From Dastarcus helophoroides (lineage: Eukaryota > Arthropoda > Insecta > Coleoptera > Bothrideridae), in contig CM053330.1 of the NCBI GenBank assembly GCA_028583605.1, positions 30,713,619 to 30,777,618 of the forward strand: a DNA stretch of 64,000 nt, written 5' to 3'. The notes below the pieces were generated by a model. It was not told where the DNA came from. It worked only from the letters and a program-made list of their open reading frames with translations, and made no database searches. A program made the translations under genes and the position numbers. This document shows, piece after piece, positions 32,009-43,960 of this stretch. Position 1 is the first letter of the stretch. Each line of letters begins with the position of its first letter.

Positions 32009-35000
32009 ATCTTAAAAGAATCAGGGATTCAGAAATGATGTTTGTGGCTTTTTCTAATACTAAATCATAATAAAATTTTAAAATTTCGACTCCTTTCAAA
32101 GTTTCTTCTTTTACGAAAATTTCATACTTTTTTCAAAATTTTGCCTATTTTGAAAACTTCCACCCGTACTGAAAATTTCGATTTTCACCTTTTTGAAAAA
32201 TTTGACCTTTTAAACATTTAATTTTTTTAAATCCAGTTTCCAAAATTTCAACTTCTCTGAAAAAATCGAAATGGCGAGTTTTTTTTAATGAATTTCTATA
32301 TATCCGATTTTATTTCTAAGTTTTGAACTTTTTACCAAAATATCGACTTTTTCAAAACTTTCGCTTTAAAATTTTTTCACACAATTTTTAACTATCCAAC
32401 ATTTCGACTTTTTCAAAATTTTGTGAAAATTTCGACTGAAAATTTCGATTTTTTCTGATAATTTTGACTTTTTTTAATCCTTCTCTTTTTAAAATTCTAG
32501 ATTTTTAAAAGGTTGACCTACAATTTTTTAAAATGTCCAATTTTTTGAAAAATTTTATTTTTTCAAAATTTCGATTTTATTTCAAAATTTCGACTTCTCA
32601 TCAATATTTAGGTCTTTTAAGACTTTCGACTTTCAACCTTTCGACTTTTTTTACATCTCTTTTTTTTAAATTTTGACTTATGAAAATGTAGATTTCATTT
32701 TCCAAAATTTTGCCAACTTTTGAAAACCTCGACCTTTTGAAAATTTCGACGTTTTTATCAAAAGTCCACTCCAAAAATTCTTAACTTTTTAAAATCTAAT
32801 CTTTTTAAATTTCGACTTTTCTAAAAAAGTTTACCTTTTTTGAAAACATGGGATTTTTATTAAAAATTTCTTCAAGATTTCGACTTTATTCGAATATTTG
32901 GAGTTGAATCAATCGTGATCTTTAAAATGTCGACTTTTTGACGTTTGGACTATTTTGCAAAACTTGGATATTTTTTTCTGATACTTTGGCTGCTTCTTAA
33001 GATTTTCGTTTTTTTTTTCATTTTCAACTTATTTCAAAGTAACGACTTGCTGTAGCTTTCTTTTAGATTTTGATTTTTTAAAAATTTTAACATTTTTTCA
33101 AAATTCCAATCTTTCTGAAAATATTCAAACAAAAATTTTGACTTTAAAAAAATGACATTTAATTTTTTTTAAAATTTTAACCAAGAAAAAATTTCTGCTT
33201 CTCAACATTTTTACTTTCTTTTCTAGTTTATTTGAAAGTTAGAATTTTTTGAAAATTTTTATTTTTCTTGAATATTTGGGTTCTTCGAAAATTTCGGCTT
33301 ATTTTGAAAATTTAACTGAAAATGTTTCATTTTTTTAAATTTCCACATTTCTTTAAAATTTTGATTATTTTTGAAATTCAGATTATTTTCAAAATTTCAT
33401 CTTTTCTAACAGTTTTTTTTTGAAAATTTGCTCATTTTATCAAAATCCTTCAAAATGTTGACATTATCTTTTAACAGTTTGATTCTTTTTAAATCCTAAT
33501 TTGCAATAAAAATTTCGAAATTTCGTCATTTTTCAAAATATTGACTTTTTAAATGTCCACTTTTTATTAAATTTCGCTTTTATCTAAAAATATAGATTAT
33601 TTTTAAATCGACTCTTGTTAAAATTTTGGATTATTTTAAAAAAGTTCGTTGAATTTTAAGGTATTTGAATTATTTCGTCGAAAATTTGAACTTTTTTCAG
33701 AATGTCAATTTTTTTTCACGTTTTTCTTGAAAACCTCGTCATTCTTTTTCTTTTAATTGAATTTCTTCTTAAGATTTGTAATTTTTCAACTTTTTTCTCA
33801 AAGCTTTAACTTACAAAAATTTCGAAATTTTTGATAATTTTGAGTTGTGTTTAGACTTTTCAAAATTTTAGGTTTTTAGATTTCACTGAAAATTCTTTTT
33901 CTTAAACGACATTTCTTCATAATTTTGAATATTTTTTAAATTTAAGATTCTTTTTTTAAAATTTAAACTTTTCTTTCGAAAATTTGGCCATTTTTTAAAG
34001 TGTTGATTTTTTTTGAAATACTAAACTTTTTTTGGAAGTTCAACTTTCTATGAAAGGTTCGACATTTTTCAAAATTTTAGTTTTTTTGGAAATTTTGACT
34101 GTGTCGAAAATTTCCCCTTTTTTTTAAATTTCGACTTATTTTGAAATTTCGACTTAAATTAAAATGTTCATAAAAAGTAAAGATTTTCAAAAAAATCAAA
34201 ATTTTCAAAAAAATTAAAGTCGGAAAATATTTAAATTTAATTTTTAAAAAAGTCGTAAAATGCAATAGTCAAACATGTAAAAAAAGTGAAATTTTGAAAA
34301 AAAATAAAAATTTTCCGAAAAGTCAGTCACAGTCTTGAAGAAACCAAGCAATTTAAAAAAACTACATTTTTAAAAAACAAGAAAAACGGTCAAATTTTCA
34401 TCATTTTGAAAAATGTCGAAGCTTTCATAGAAAGCTAAGCTTCCAAAAAAGTTTAGGATTTGAAAAAATCAACATTTTAAAAATGGCCTAATTATCAAAA
34501 ATTTCAAAATTTTTGTTAGTTAACGCGAGAAAAAAGTTGAGAAGTCGCAAATCTTAAGAAAAAATTCAATTAAAAGAAAAAAATGATGAACTTTTCAATA
34601 AAAACGTGAAAATTAAATTTTTTTTTGAAAATCTGGCCATTTTTTAAAATGTTAATATTTTTTTTTAAATCCTAGACTTTTTTGGAATTTCAACTTTCTA
34701 TGAAAGCTTCAACATTTTTAAAAATTTTTAGTTTTTTGGAAATTTCGGCTGTCTCGAGAATTTCCACTTTCTTTAATATTTCGACTTATTTTGAAATTTT
34801 CAAAAATTCCAAGTTTCAAAAAAACTGAAGTTTTGAAAATTATTTAAATTTAATTTAAAAAAAATCCTAATATGAAACGGTAAAACATGCCAAAAAAGTG
34901 AAATTTAAAAAAAAAACAAAATTACGAAAAGTCTGACAGTCTTCAAAAACCACGCAATTTAAAAACCTGAATTTTCAAAAAACAAAAAAGCAGCAAAATT

Positions 35001-35344
35001 TTCGTCATTTTGAAAAATAGATGAATTTGCAAAAAAAGTCGCAATATTTAAAACAATCAAATTTTCCAAAAATAAAAATTTAAAAAAAAAGTAGAAATTT
35101 TAAAGACAACTTTGAGAAACTTCGAAATATTATAAAAGGTTAAAATGTTCAATAAAGTCAGTCAAAATTCTTTAAAAAATTCGTATAAATTTAAAAAATT
35201 AAAATATTAAAAATTGGTTAAAAGACTTACTTAAAAAAAGCGATTTTCGATATAAGTCAAAATTTTCAAACAAAATTGATGAAATGGGGGAATTTTCAAA
35301 GGTATTCGAAATTAAAAAATGTTTCAAAAATATTAAAAAAAAAT

Positions 35345-35450
35345 TAAAATACAGAACTTGTCCCTTGAAACCAAGAAAGATTAAAAAACACAACAAATTG
35401 CATTAGCGCGTTTCGACAGCCAAGCTGTCATCTTCAGTTTCTCTCTGAAG
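35345..35450 (-). mobile_element. Foldback element (hammerhead-like family), copy 5, one half
   Basis: In reverse orientation: AAAATACAGAACTTGTCCC, TGAAACCAAGAAAGATT and AAAAAACACAACAAATTGC, then GCGCGTTTCGACAGCCAAGC, TGTCATCTTCAG and TTTCTCTCTGAAG. The internal stem is GACAGC/GCTGTC, as in copy 1. It lies about 330 bp outside the right palindrome arm. Confidence 0.7.
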
Positions 35451-37900
35451 AAAAAAACTATGAAAAAAAAGACAATCGAAAATTTGAAAAAAAAGTCGAA
35501 ATCAATCAATAAAATTGGGATTTAAAAAATCGAAATTATCGAAAATCGAGGTAGACATTTTAAAAAAGTAAAAAGTTTGAAAAACATCGAAATATGGGAA
35601 ACATCAGTGGCTTAAATCTAGTAGTCGATTCATGAATTTACACGTAAGAATATTCGTTTTTTTGACAGTTGAAATCGAGACATTCCACGAGTTATCGCTC
35701 GCAGGAAAAATTATACTTAGTTTTTTGTATAGTTTGATTTGGTCCACTTTAGTTATGAGTCATAAATTATGACTATTTCTGCGATAATACTCACTTTTTT
35801 TGATATTTGTGACCTTTGATTTTAAATAACATTCTTGGCAGTTAGATAAAGTTAAAACAGGCCAAAAATATCCTTCAATCAATTTTGAAATGTTGAGAAA
35901 AGGAGCTTTTGTGAATGACGTGTACAAGAGAATTCTTGTTAATATAATCTACTTTTTGTACATTTTCAACTGTAAAAACGCAATGCGTAGTACGCCACTG
36001 GTAAAAATTATCGGGATAACTGCACATTTAAATGAAATATTAAATCTAATGCATTGGTTGCATTTAATATATGCAAATTAACGCACTCCCACATTTAAAT
36101 TAAATATTTATGGCGTAACTATTATACAAATAAACATAGAACCATGAGGTACTTTCACCTTTAACCTTCTGGATACATTTACCATTGAATTATTGAAACC
36201 TTGGGAGACAAATTCTGAAAAATTTGTAAAGTGAATTTAAAAATATACATTCAAGTTCAAATTTTGTCCTTGTACAATCAACTGGTAAAATACGAATATG
36301 TCAAGTGATTGCCGTTGATCCCGTTTTTATTATCTTTGGGTGGATTAACAAAAACACCAAAGACTTGAACCAAAACCTCCCGTAAACTGATAATTTACTC
36401 AGGTAAAACATACTGACGTATCAAAATAGCTTCCGGTGTATAATTAAACCTATAAAATATTAATGACTCTGGAACAAAAAGCACAAGACGACGTATGTAA
36501 TCATTTCGGAATCGGAGCCAGTCTCTAATTCAGTAGTCGTCCGTGAGGACCTTCGGGCGCTAAAATCGTAAAAAAAGTCGAAATTAGCCGGACGCACCCC
36601 CGGGCTATCCCCAACATCGTTATAAACTGGATCAAAACATCACCATTCAGAGCTCGCCTCTGGTGCTACATTTATTTCTTATTTACTGCCAAGGCCAGCC
36701 TGAAAAACTTAACTTTCCGTTATTTCGAAACTACAACCAGACCAGTTTTTGTGGCTTTGTTAAAATTAATAGAAAAAAATTTCGTCGGGGTAGCTCAACA
36801 AAATATTCAATTGCACCGTTCTTAAGAAATTGCAAACGAGCTAAGGTTTTAATTAATTGTTTATAATGAAAAAAGTTGATCGGTGAAGTATAACAGGCAA
36901 TTTGTAGGAAGAACGTGATCATTTAATAATGAAATTATGAATATTATCAATGAAATGAGCATATTTAAAGTATACACAAAGAATTAATTTTCAAGTTTTT
37001 CAGCTTGTATACAAGTTTTTGCAAGTTAATTAAATAAGACGACTTAATTTCGAAGCTTAGTCGACTGGTTTCTAAAGGTTTTTGTTTAAGTCGATGGATG
37101 AATATGTTTAAATTGCGATAATGAGTTCTTATTGGGAGTAATTATAACCGATTTAATTTGCATGTGCAGTATTTTATTTATAATGATAATTGTACTAATT
37201 TACTACTTTATAAATTAACGATCAAGTGGCCTTATATTCGATTTGTATTCGACTTCCTTAATGAATTAATGAAAGGAATAAAAAAAGGTATTCATTACTT
37301 TAGTTGCCCTGATTAGTCCAATAATTGGAATAATCGATTATTTTGTTTCGATTACGTGACTAATCAGATCTGAAAATGTCTACAAAAGGTCAAATTTATG
37401 AGTCGAAATTTCCAAAATAAATAAAATAAAATTTTCAAAATAGGCGATATTTTGGAAAGTGGAAATTTCAAAACGAGTCAAAAGTTTGCGAAGTAGAAAT
37501 TTTGAATAATAAATATAGAAATTCCCAAGATTTCAACTTATTTTGAAAGTTTCGAATTTCAATTTTGACTTCTTTTGAAAATTTTAACTTTTTTACAATT
37601 CGCCTTTTTTCAACATTTTGACTTATTTGTTAAATTTTGGCTTTTCTTCAAAATTTTGATTTTTATTTGGACTTTTGGACTTTTTTGAAAAATTATTTTA
37701 TTTTGTCTTTATTGAAAATGTTTTTTTGAAAAAGTTTATTTTGTTGAAAATGTTGACACAAAGTATAGGCAATTTTTGAAATTATTGCCTTTTCCAAAAT
37801 TTTATTTTTTTGCAAATTCGATATTTTTGAAGTATCTTTTTTTTGTAAAACTGTAACCTTTTTTGTAATTATCTGGTTTTTTCTTTGAATTATGACGAAG
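35451..37900. other. Mixed low-complexity and plain AT-rich DNA
   Basis: A-rich vocabulary ends near 35,620. 35,620-37,380 is plain AT-rich sequence without a supportable gene; the frames at 35,890-36,081 and 36,663-36,922 are short, lack domains and overlap on both strands. 37,380-37,890 returns to the short-word vocabulary, with a switch from A-rich to T-rich near 37,520. Confidence 0.4.
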
Positions 37901-38198
37901 AATAAAAAGTAATAATAGTAATAATAATAAAAATTAAAATTCAGGTGATTTATCCACTAGCACCAGAGCGTATTATTTACTATTATTAATTCCTTTTGTT
38001 TTGTGGTCAGCTATTTTCTTTATAGTTAATTAATAGTTGCGCACACCACGTGCACGTTCCAAACGCTATTTCGAAACAAGGCCTAAGTATAGGGCAGGCC
38101 CCAACTAAATATAACCAATAAGAAAGCCCGAGCTCGGCTTCCCGTCTGGTTTTCAAATTATATTGTAGGTCACACGGATTGTCGCTTTCTTTTGTGCT

Positions 38199-38477
38199 TT
38201 GGTCAAATCTTTGGCCGATAACCGCAAGCCAAAGATAATTCGCCAAATTTCTCAAATTTGTAATCTTGCGCCATTAAGGTCGACCTTTACTGTTGCGGTT
38301 GAAAAAAAAGTAGTCACGAGTTTAACGCTTTTCGTTTTGTTACAGGTAAGCACAGTTTCGGCTAACTACGAGTCTGACGAATTCAATCAAGAGATCGTAG
38401 GTTTGCGTAAGAATTTATCTACTGCTTTGTTCGACGTAGCATTGTTCGATATAGGGTATGTTCAACTAAAAACTTGA
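38199..38477 (+). CDS. Weak candidate exon with signal-peptide-like segment
   Basis: The frame is open for 92 codons from a TTG and has no ATG of its own, so it can only be part of a gene. Residues about 37-55 read KVVTSLTLFVLLQVSTVSA, a basic start, hydrophobic core and small residues at -3 and -1. This would be a textbook secretory signal, followed by NYESDEFNQEIVGLRKNLS. However, TTGTTACAGGTAAGC in the middle (about 38,337-38,351) fits a splice acceptor or donor, so the apparent fusion may not be translated as shown. A CCAATAA motif lies upstream near 38,115. The family is not recognised. Confidence 0.2.
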   Translation: MVKSLADNRKPKIIRQISQICNLAPLRSTFTVAVEKKVVTSLTLFVLLQVSTVSANYESDEFNQEIVGLRKNLSTALFDVALFDIGYVQLKT

Positions 38478-38479
38478 TC

Positions 38480-40180
38480 AAGAGCGCTTCGTGCTTTTGT
38501 TATCCGTGTTGCATGTCGATGCTTCACCCGTGTGATGCTGCGGATCATCATCTGTCAAATATGCACTCAATAAAATTTTTAATTCACTGATGATCTGATG
38601 AAATGAATATTCCAAAAATTTCTTTTTTTTTTACCTGAACAGAACGACAAGATTGGTATTTAAAGTTAATGTAATATGTTCCCTCCCCAATCTCCACAGC
38701 CATATAGTCATGGGCATAGGCAGGATTTCGTTCAGGGAGAGGCAGGATTCATTTTGATAAAAAAAGAAAACCGGAAAACATTCCGGTTTAGTATTGTGTA
38801 TATTTTCATTTAACTACATGAACTGAGGAATCGAATTTATAGATTAACTTTGAAATATGGAAATAGAGCCGAACTATGCGAAAACAGTCAGAAAATTGAA
38901 TCTAAAATAAAAACCGAACCTTCAGGAAAACTTCGAAAACTATCGAAATTTCGAAGATTTCGAAAAATAACGATTTTTGAAAAATACCGTCGACATGTCT
39001 AAAAAAACGTTGAAATTTTTTGAAGAAAAGTGAACATTTTCAAGAGAACTTTCATTTTGAGAGAGACGAATTTCTAGGAAAAAACGAATTTTGGGAATGT
39101 TTACAAAATTGTGTTTATAATAAAATTTTAACCTTTCGAAAAATCTCAAAAAATGTTGAAAATTCAAAAAAAAGACGAAAAATAGACGTAATTTTTAGAA
39201 AAGGTTGAAATTTTGTGAAAAATATTACACTGTAAGTGGATACTTCCAGAAGCTATGAGTCAAAATTTCCAGAATAAGACAAATTTTGAGAAACATGAAA
39301 TTTTTGGGAAATTTTCCAAAAATGTTATTTTTTTTTGGGGAAATTTCATGTATCTTATAAATTTTACATTTATTAAATTTCAACTATTTTTTTTAAATTT
39401 TCGACTTATCTTTCTTTTGTAAAATTCCAATTTTTTAATTTTGACTTTTTTCAAAATTTCGACTGCTTTTGAAAATTTCGATGTTTTTAGGTCTTAACAT
39501 TTATTCAAAATGTCGACTTTTTTAAAATTTCGGATTTTCTTAAATTTCGCCTTTGGATTGCTTCAGATTATCTATTTTTGTTAAATCTGCACTTTTCTTT
39601 ATAAATTAACTTTTTTAAAAACATTCGACCCCTTTTTGAAAACTCGATTTTTCAACTTTCCAGTTTTTAGAAAAATAATGCTACTTCAAACATTTCGAGT
39701 TTTTCTTGAAAAATGTCAGTTTGTTCCAATGTCAACATTATTTTTCTATTTAAAAATTTCGACTCTTTAGAATTTTGACTTTTGAAAATTACTAGGACTT
39801 TTTGATATTTTTGTAAAAATTACTCTTTCAAAATTTTCAACTATTTTTTAAAATTGCAACTTTTTTTAAATTTTAGAACTTTTTAAAAATTTCAACTTTT
39901 TTTAAAATGTCTTGCTTTTAATTTTCACTTTTTATAGGTATACTTCGACATTTCTCAAAATTTTCACTTCTTTTAATTTTCAACTTTCTTCAAAATGTTT
40001 TGAAAATTTACACATTGATTTCACAATTTCGACTTTAAAAAATGCCGAAATTTTCCAAAAAATCAATTCATTTTCTTAAAAATCCTTTTTCAAATTTACA
40101 CATTTTTTCAAAATTTATTTTTTATTTAAAATTCCGACGTGAAAAAGTTTCGAATTTTTAAAAAAGTTTTCTCTTTTTTT
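38480..40180. repeat. Island then mixed-polarity low-complexity block
   Basis: 38,480-38,880 is plain AT-rich DNA with nothing recognised. 38,885-39,310 is A-rich vocabulary, then from about 39,340 to 40,180 the + strand is T-rich. No higher-order period is obvious. Frames at 38,940-39,208 on both strands are composition artefacts. Confidence 0.5.
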
Positions 40181-40280
40181 TCGTTTTTTTCTCTCCTCTC
40201 TCTCTTTCCTATCTCTTCTCTCTCATTTCTCCCTTCTATATTTTTCTCTTTTCTTCTTTTTTCTCCCGTTCCTCTCTTAT

Positions 40281-41075
40281 CTCTTCTCTTTCACATCTTT
40301 TTTTAATCCAAATTAGTTGCAAAAATGAAAAAATAATTATGGGAAAAGATCAAAATTTTAAAAAACGATAGAAACAAAAAAAATTGAAATTTCGAAAAAA
40401 AAAGAAAAGTTCGGGAATTCTCGAGTTTAAAGTAAGATTTTAAGAAAAAAAGTATCAGGTTTGAAATAAATGTATTTTGAAAAAGAAAAGAAAAAAAATC
40501 GACAAAAAACAAATAAAAAAAAATATTTTGGAGAAATTCGAAAATTTGAAAGTCTAAATTTGGATAAATGTTGAAATTTTCAACAAATCAAAAATCTTAA
40601 AAAAGAAGTTTTGACAAAAAGTCGAAATGTCAATAAAAATTAAACAATTAAAATTTCAACTTTGGAAATTTTTAAAAATTTTGAATTGTTAATCGATATT
40701 TTCCAAATCTCGATTTTTTTTCAAAACTTCACCTTATTTAAGATTTTTGATTTGTTGAAATTTTCAACATTTATTCAAATTTAAACTTTCAAATTTCCGA
40801 ATTTCTCCAAAATTCTATTTTATTATTTGTTTTTTTTTGTCGATTTTTTTTTCTTTTTCAAAATACATTTATTTCAAACCTAATACTTCTTTTTTCTTAA
40901 AATATTACTTTAAACTCGAGGTTTTGGTCCTAATCCCCGAATTTTTCTTTTTTTTCGAAATTCAATTTTTTTTGAATGTTTCTATCGTTTTTTAAAATTT
41001 TGATCTTTTTCCGTAATTATTTTTTCATTTTTTTAACAAATTTCGATTAAAAAAAGATGTGAAAGAGAAGAGAGA
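40281..41075. repeat. Second palindrome, ~350 bp arms
   Basis: The left arm (40,281 to about 40,632) and right arm (about 40,700-41,075) are inverted copies around a ~70 bp centre. Matching pairs include CTCTTTCACATCTTTTTTTA with AAAAAAAGATGTGAAAGAG, AAACGATAGAAACAAAAAA with TTTCTATCGTTTTTTAAAA, AGGTTTGAAATAAATGTATT with AATACATTTATTTCAAACCT, and GTTGAAATTTTCAACAAATC near the centre. Similarity is much higher than between the arms of the 27-35 kb palindrome, suggesting a younger or converted structure. Outside it, CT-rich sequence (40,180-40,290) faces a GA tract (41,125-41,440) in mirror arrangement. If transcribed it would give a long hairpin RNA. Confidence 0.8.
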
Positions 41076-41124
41076 AACTCGAGATTTAGATCCTGATCTC
41101 CGAATTTTTTTTTTTCGGAATTTT

Positions 41125-41440
<316 letters not shown>

Positions 41441-41985
41441 CTAATGCTGGCTTAGTATATTTTTTCCTTTACCAAGACCACGCTCTTTGAATGTTGTCGT
41501 TTATCTAGAATCCCTGCGATGATAAAAGAAGTGGAAGTGAAGAGCTTACGCCTCTAAATCTAAATGTTAATTGCGCCGATGGTAATTCTAGGGCCGGAAT
41601 TGGGAAGCGTTTGTGCTTCCCCGTACTATCTATCTCTAGGACAGCCCCAATGCTTATTATGCCGCAGAGCGACTTTAAGGGATAACAGGATCGAGACAGA
41701 AACGATAATCCTGCAGAATTGATTAGTCCCTTAAGGTTGTTTGATATCGGAGGTGGCTGCGAAATGTCACAGAGATCGATAAGGTCCCTTCAGCCTCCTA
41801 TAGATTATTTCGCGTTAAGCTCGTCTTAAACGTTGGAAACTAACTAGCTTGACTTATTCATTCGAAGACAATTTTTCAGTCGCTAATGCATGCAAAGTAA
41901 AAGCGCTGCTATTAAATTAGTTTCACCAGTGACAATAATGTACAGGATGTTTATAAAAACACTAAATAATTCAAGAATTTAAGTA
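41441..41985. other. Complex island, nothing recognised
   Basis: Even-composition sequence with GCTTACGCCTCTAAATC, GGGCCGGAATTGGGAAGCG and GGTCCCTTCAGCCTCC. It has the texture of single-copy DNA, but no frame, tRNA or rRNA similarity could be established. Confidence 0.35.
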
Positions 41986-42580
41986 GATGCCGCTTAATAG
42001 AATCACTGTTGCCTCACACAGCGACATTTGTAACACGTTACTTCTGGTTAGAATCACTGGTTTATAGAATCAGTCGCTTAATACAATCCAATGCTATAGG
42101 GCGGAAACCAATCGTAATTTATAATGTAAAAATTTCCGGTTATAAGAATCAGATTTTCGGATAATGGAATCAAAAATTTGAAAATTAACTATTGTTTGGT
42201 GACTATTTAGTGACGATCTCAGAGACTTAAGTTACCTTCTAATCTCCGTTATCCTTTCAATCTTTATTAGGGGCATAATTACCTAGACGAAGAGAGCTGG
42301 AGATAATTGCAGAAAGCCCTTATAATTGGAGATCCCGAGTGTGTTCAAAGAAGAAGATTCTATTATTAAACAAAAAAAAATAATTGCAGAAATTTTAAAT
42401 TAATGTTTAAAACAATCTCTTGATATTGTTTGCTTAATTTCGGCTTCAACTTCTTAATTATTAACAGTACAGTATAAATAAACAATAAATGCCCAAAGTG
42501 GTTAAATTTCGCTTTATAGCATTGCCGGTTATTAGAGTTAAAATGGTCTGGACCAACATGATTCTATTAAGCGGCCCTTT
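41986..42580. mobile_element. pogo/Tigger-like MITE with TA target
   Basis: Inverted ends CCGCTTAATAGAATCACTG on the left and ATGATTCTATTAAGCGGCCC on the right bound a 595-bp element, with TA at 41,984 and 42,581. The left subterminal region repeats the AGAATCA word (GTTAGAATCACTGG, TTATAGAATCAGTCG, AAGAATCAGATTTTC). This dense repetition of the end motif is familiar from pogo/Tigger elements of the Tc1/mariner group. There is no transposase ORF, so it is non-autonomous. Family placement is by motif style only. Confidence 0.6.
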
Positions 42581-42589
42581 TATCAAAAA

Positions 42590-43960
42590 AGCAGATTTAA
42601 AATTTTATACAAAAAAAAAAGAAAGTATCAATTTTGAGGCTTGACTGCTTGTTCAATAATCTAATTTTTTTTTCAATTTTCCTAACTTCTGAAAAGTCTT
42701 TAAAAATATTTTAAATTTTGAACAGAATGTTAAATTTTAAACTTTTTTAAAAATATTCAGAAACTTTAAAGTTGGAAAGTTTTCAAGACAATATTTTGAA
42801 AATATAACATTCAAACTTTCCAAAATCAAAAGTTATTTTTTTTCAATTGAATACATTGTTTTAATTTAGTTTTAAACTTTGTCCAAAATTTAAACAATTC
42901 AGTTGGATAAAATTTCAAAATCAAAATTGAAATTGGACACGTAGCTAGTTAGAATTAGAACTGCGTGTTACAGAAACGTATTGTCCTACAAACCAACTGC
43001 GTCATGGGGAAACTTATACGATTTCCAGCAAGTGCAACCCACCCAACGAATACAAATGACGTCCCCCACGCGTGTGTCCAAATGAGACCGGGAGCAAGAT
43101 TAAGGAATTGAATCGGACGGGCCTGAATAAACTTGAGCAGCACAGGATGGGTTTAGTGCAAATCCAGCGCTAGGAGGACACAAGGGATGCAAAACGAGCA
43201 CGCCTGCCGGCTTTATTGCCGGGGTGACTGCGTAATCCGTCCTAACGCCATCGCGGAGGGCGCTCACCCCTCTGACTCACGCTTCTCATCGCACATCATC
43301 CTGATTGTTTCTCCCTGCGTCAACAAATAACTTTAAAAACAATGCCACGTTGTGTGTGTCTTTTTGTTACAAGTGTCGCACCGGAAAATTACATTATGGG
43401 GTGCCTGTTTCACTCGATAAGGCCCCGCCGACCTCTTCCCACTTAAGCGATGATAGAACCTAATACACTTTAAATGGGAAAAAGGATAACCTCAGCTCGG
43501 TTGATATTTGAACCCTAACCATTTAATATCCATTTATCACGATTGACATTCAAAACAAGAGGATTTTGCAGCTGGAAGCTAGTTCTGTCAGCTAATGGTA
43601 TTTTCTTTAAACTGGTCTAATCTTCTGTAAAAAAACATAAAAAATAGAAAGTCACTGCAGAGCCCAAACCGCCGGATCTTGAACTTTTTACAGGGATTTA
43701 TTGAGCTCGCTCACAAAAAAAAAAACAGCAACAACAACATTCGATAATGCTATCGAGCAAGCATTATGCAACATTTTTGGAAAACTACTTTAAAAAATTA
43801 GACAATCTAAGACTTACTGACAGAAGTGGAAACTTAAAACTAGGAAGTAAGAGTGTTTTTTCTTTCACTTTCAAACGAATCCCGGTATTATTTCTGTACT
43901 GTGGGTTACAAATAAAAAAAATCGGCTTTTCAAGCAACAAATCAAAATTTGGAGAAAAAT
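42590..43960. other. Short A/T block then GC-richer island
   Basis: 42,600-42,940 is vocabulary-type sequence. 42,950-43,340 is the most GC-rich part of this neighbourhood (CCCACGCGTGTGTCC, GCACGCCTGCCGGCTTTATT, CCATCGCGGAGGGCGC). A 62-codon minus frame at 42,955-43,143 has no domain. A + frame at 43,747-43,971 is composition-driven. I cannot name a gene, though an exon or promoter of an outside gene is possible. Confidence 0.35.

Larger units (their letters stand above)
31484..35012 (-). repeat. Right arm of giant palindrome
   Basis: This is the reverse-complement partner of 27,221-30,968. It begins in R4 and continues through AATGCAACGTTATAAAGAAA (matching TTTATAACGTTGCATTTCTC in the left arm). 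It is interrupted by a LINE fragment at 31,693-32,008 and resumes at TCTTAAAAGAATCAGG, matching CCTGATTCTTTTAAGA in the left arm. Collinear matches continue to about 35,012. Substitutions and small indels are frequent, so arms are diverged rather than recently converted. Beyond 35,012 the sequences no longer correspond. Confidence 0.85.

Noticed and set aside
38575..38600. Canonical hammerhead ribozyme from two CTGATGA words
   Set aside because: The words are adjacent and there is no following stem with GAAA, so no fold is possible.
41441..41840. Fragment of ribosomal RNA gene
   Set aside because: The GGGATAACAG word suggested large-subunit rRNA, but the surrounding sequence does not follow any conserved rRNA core that I can recognise.
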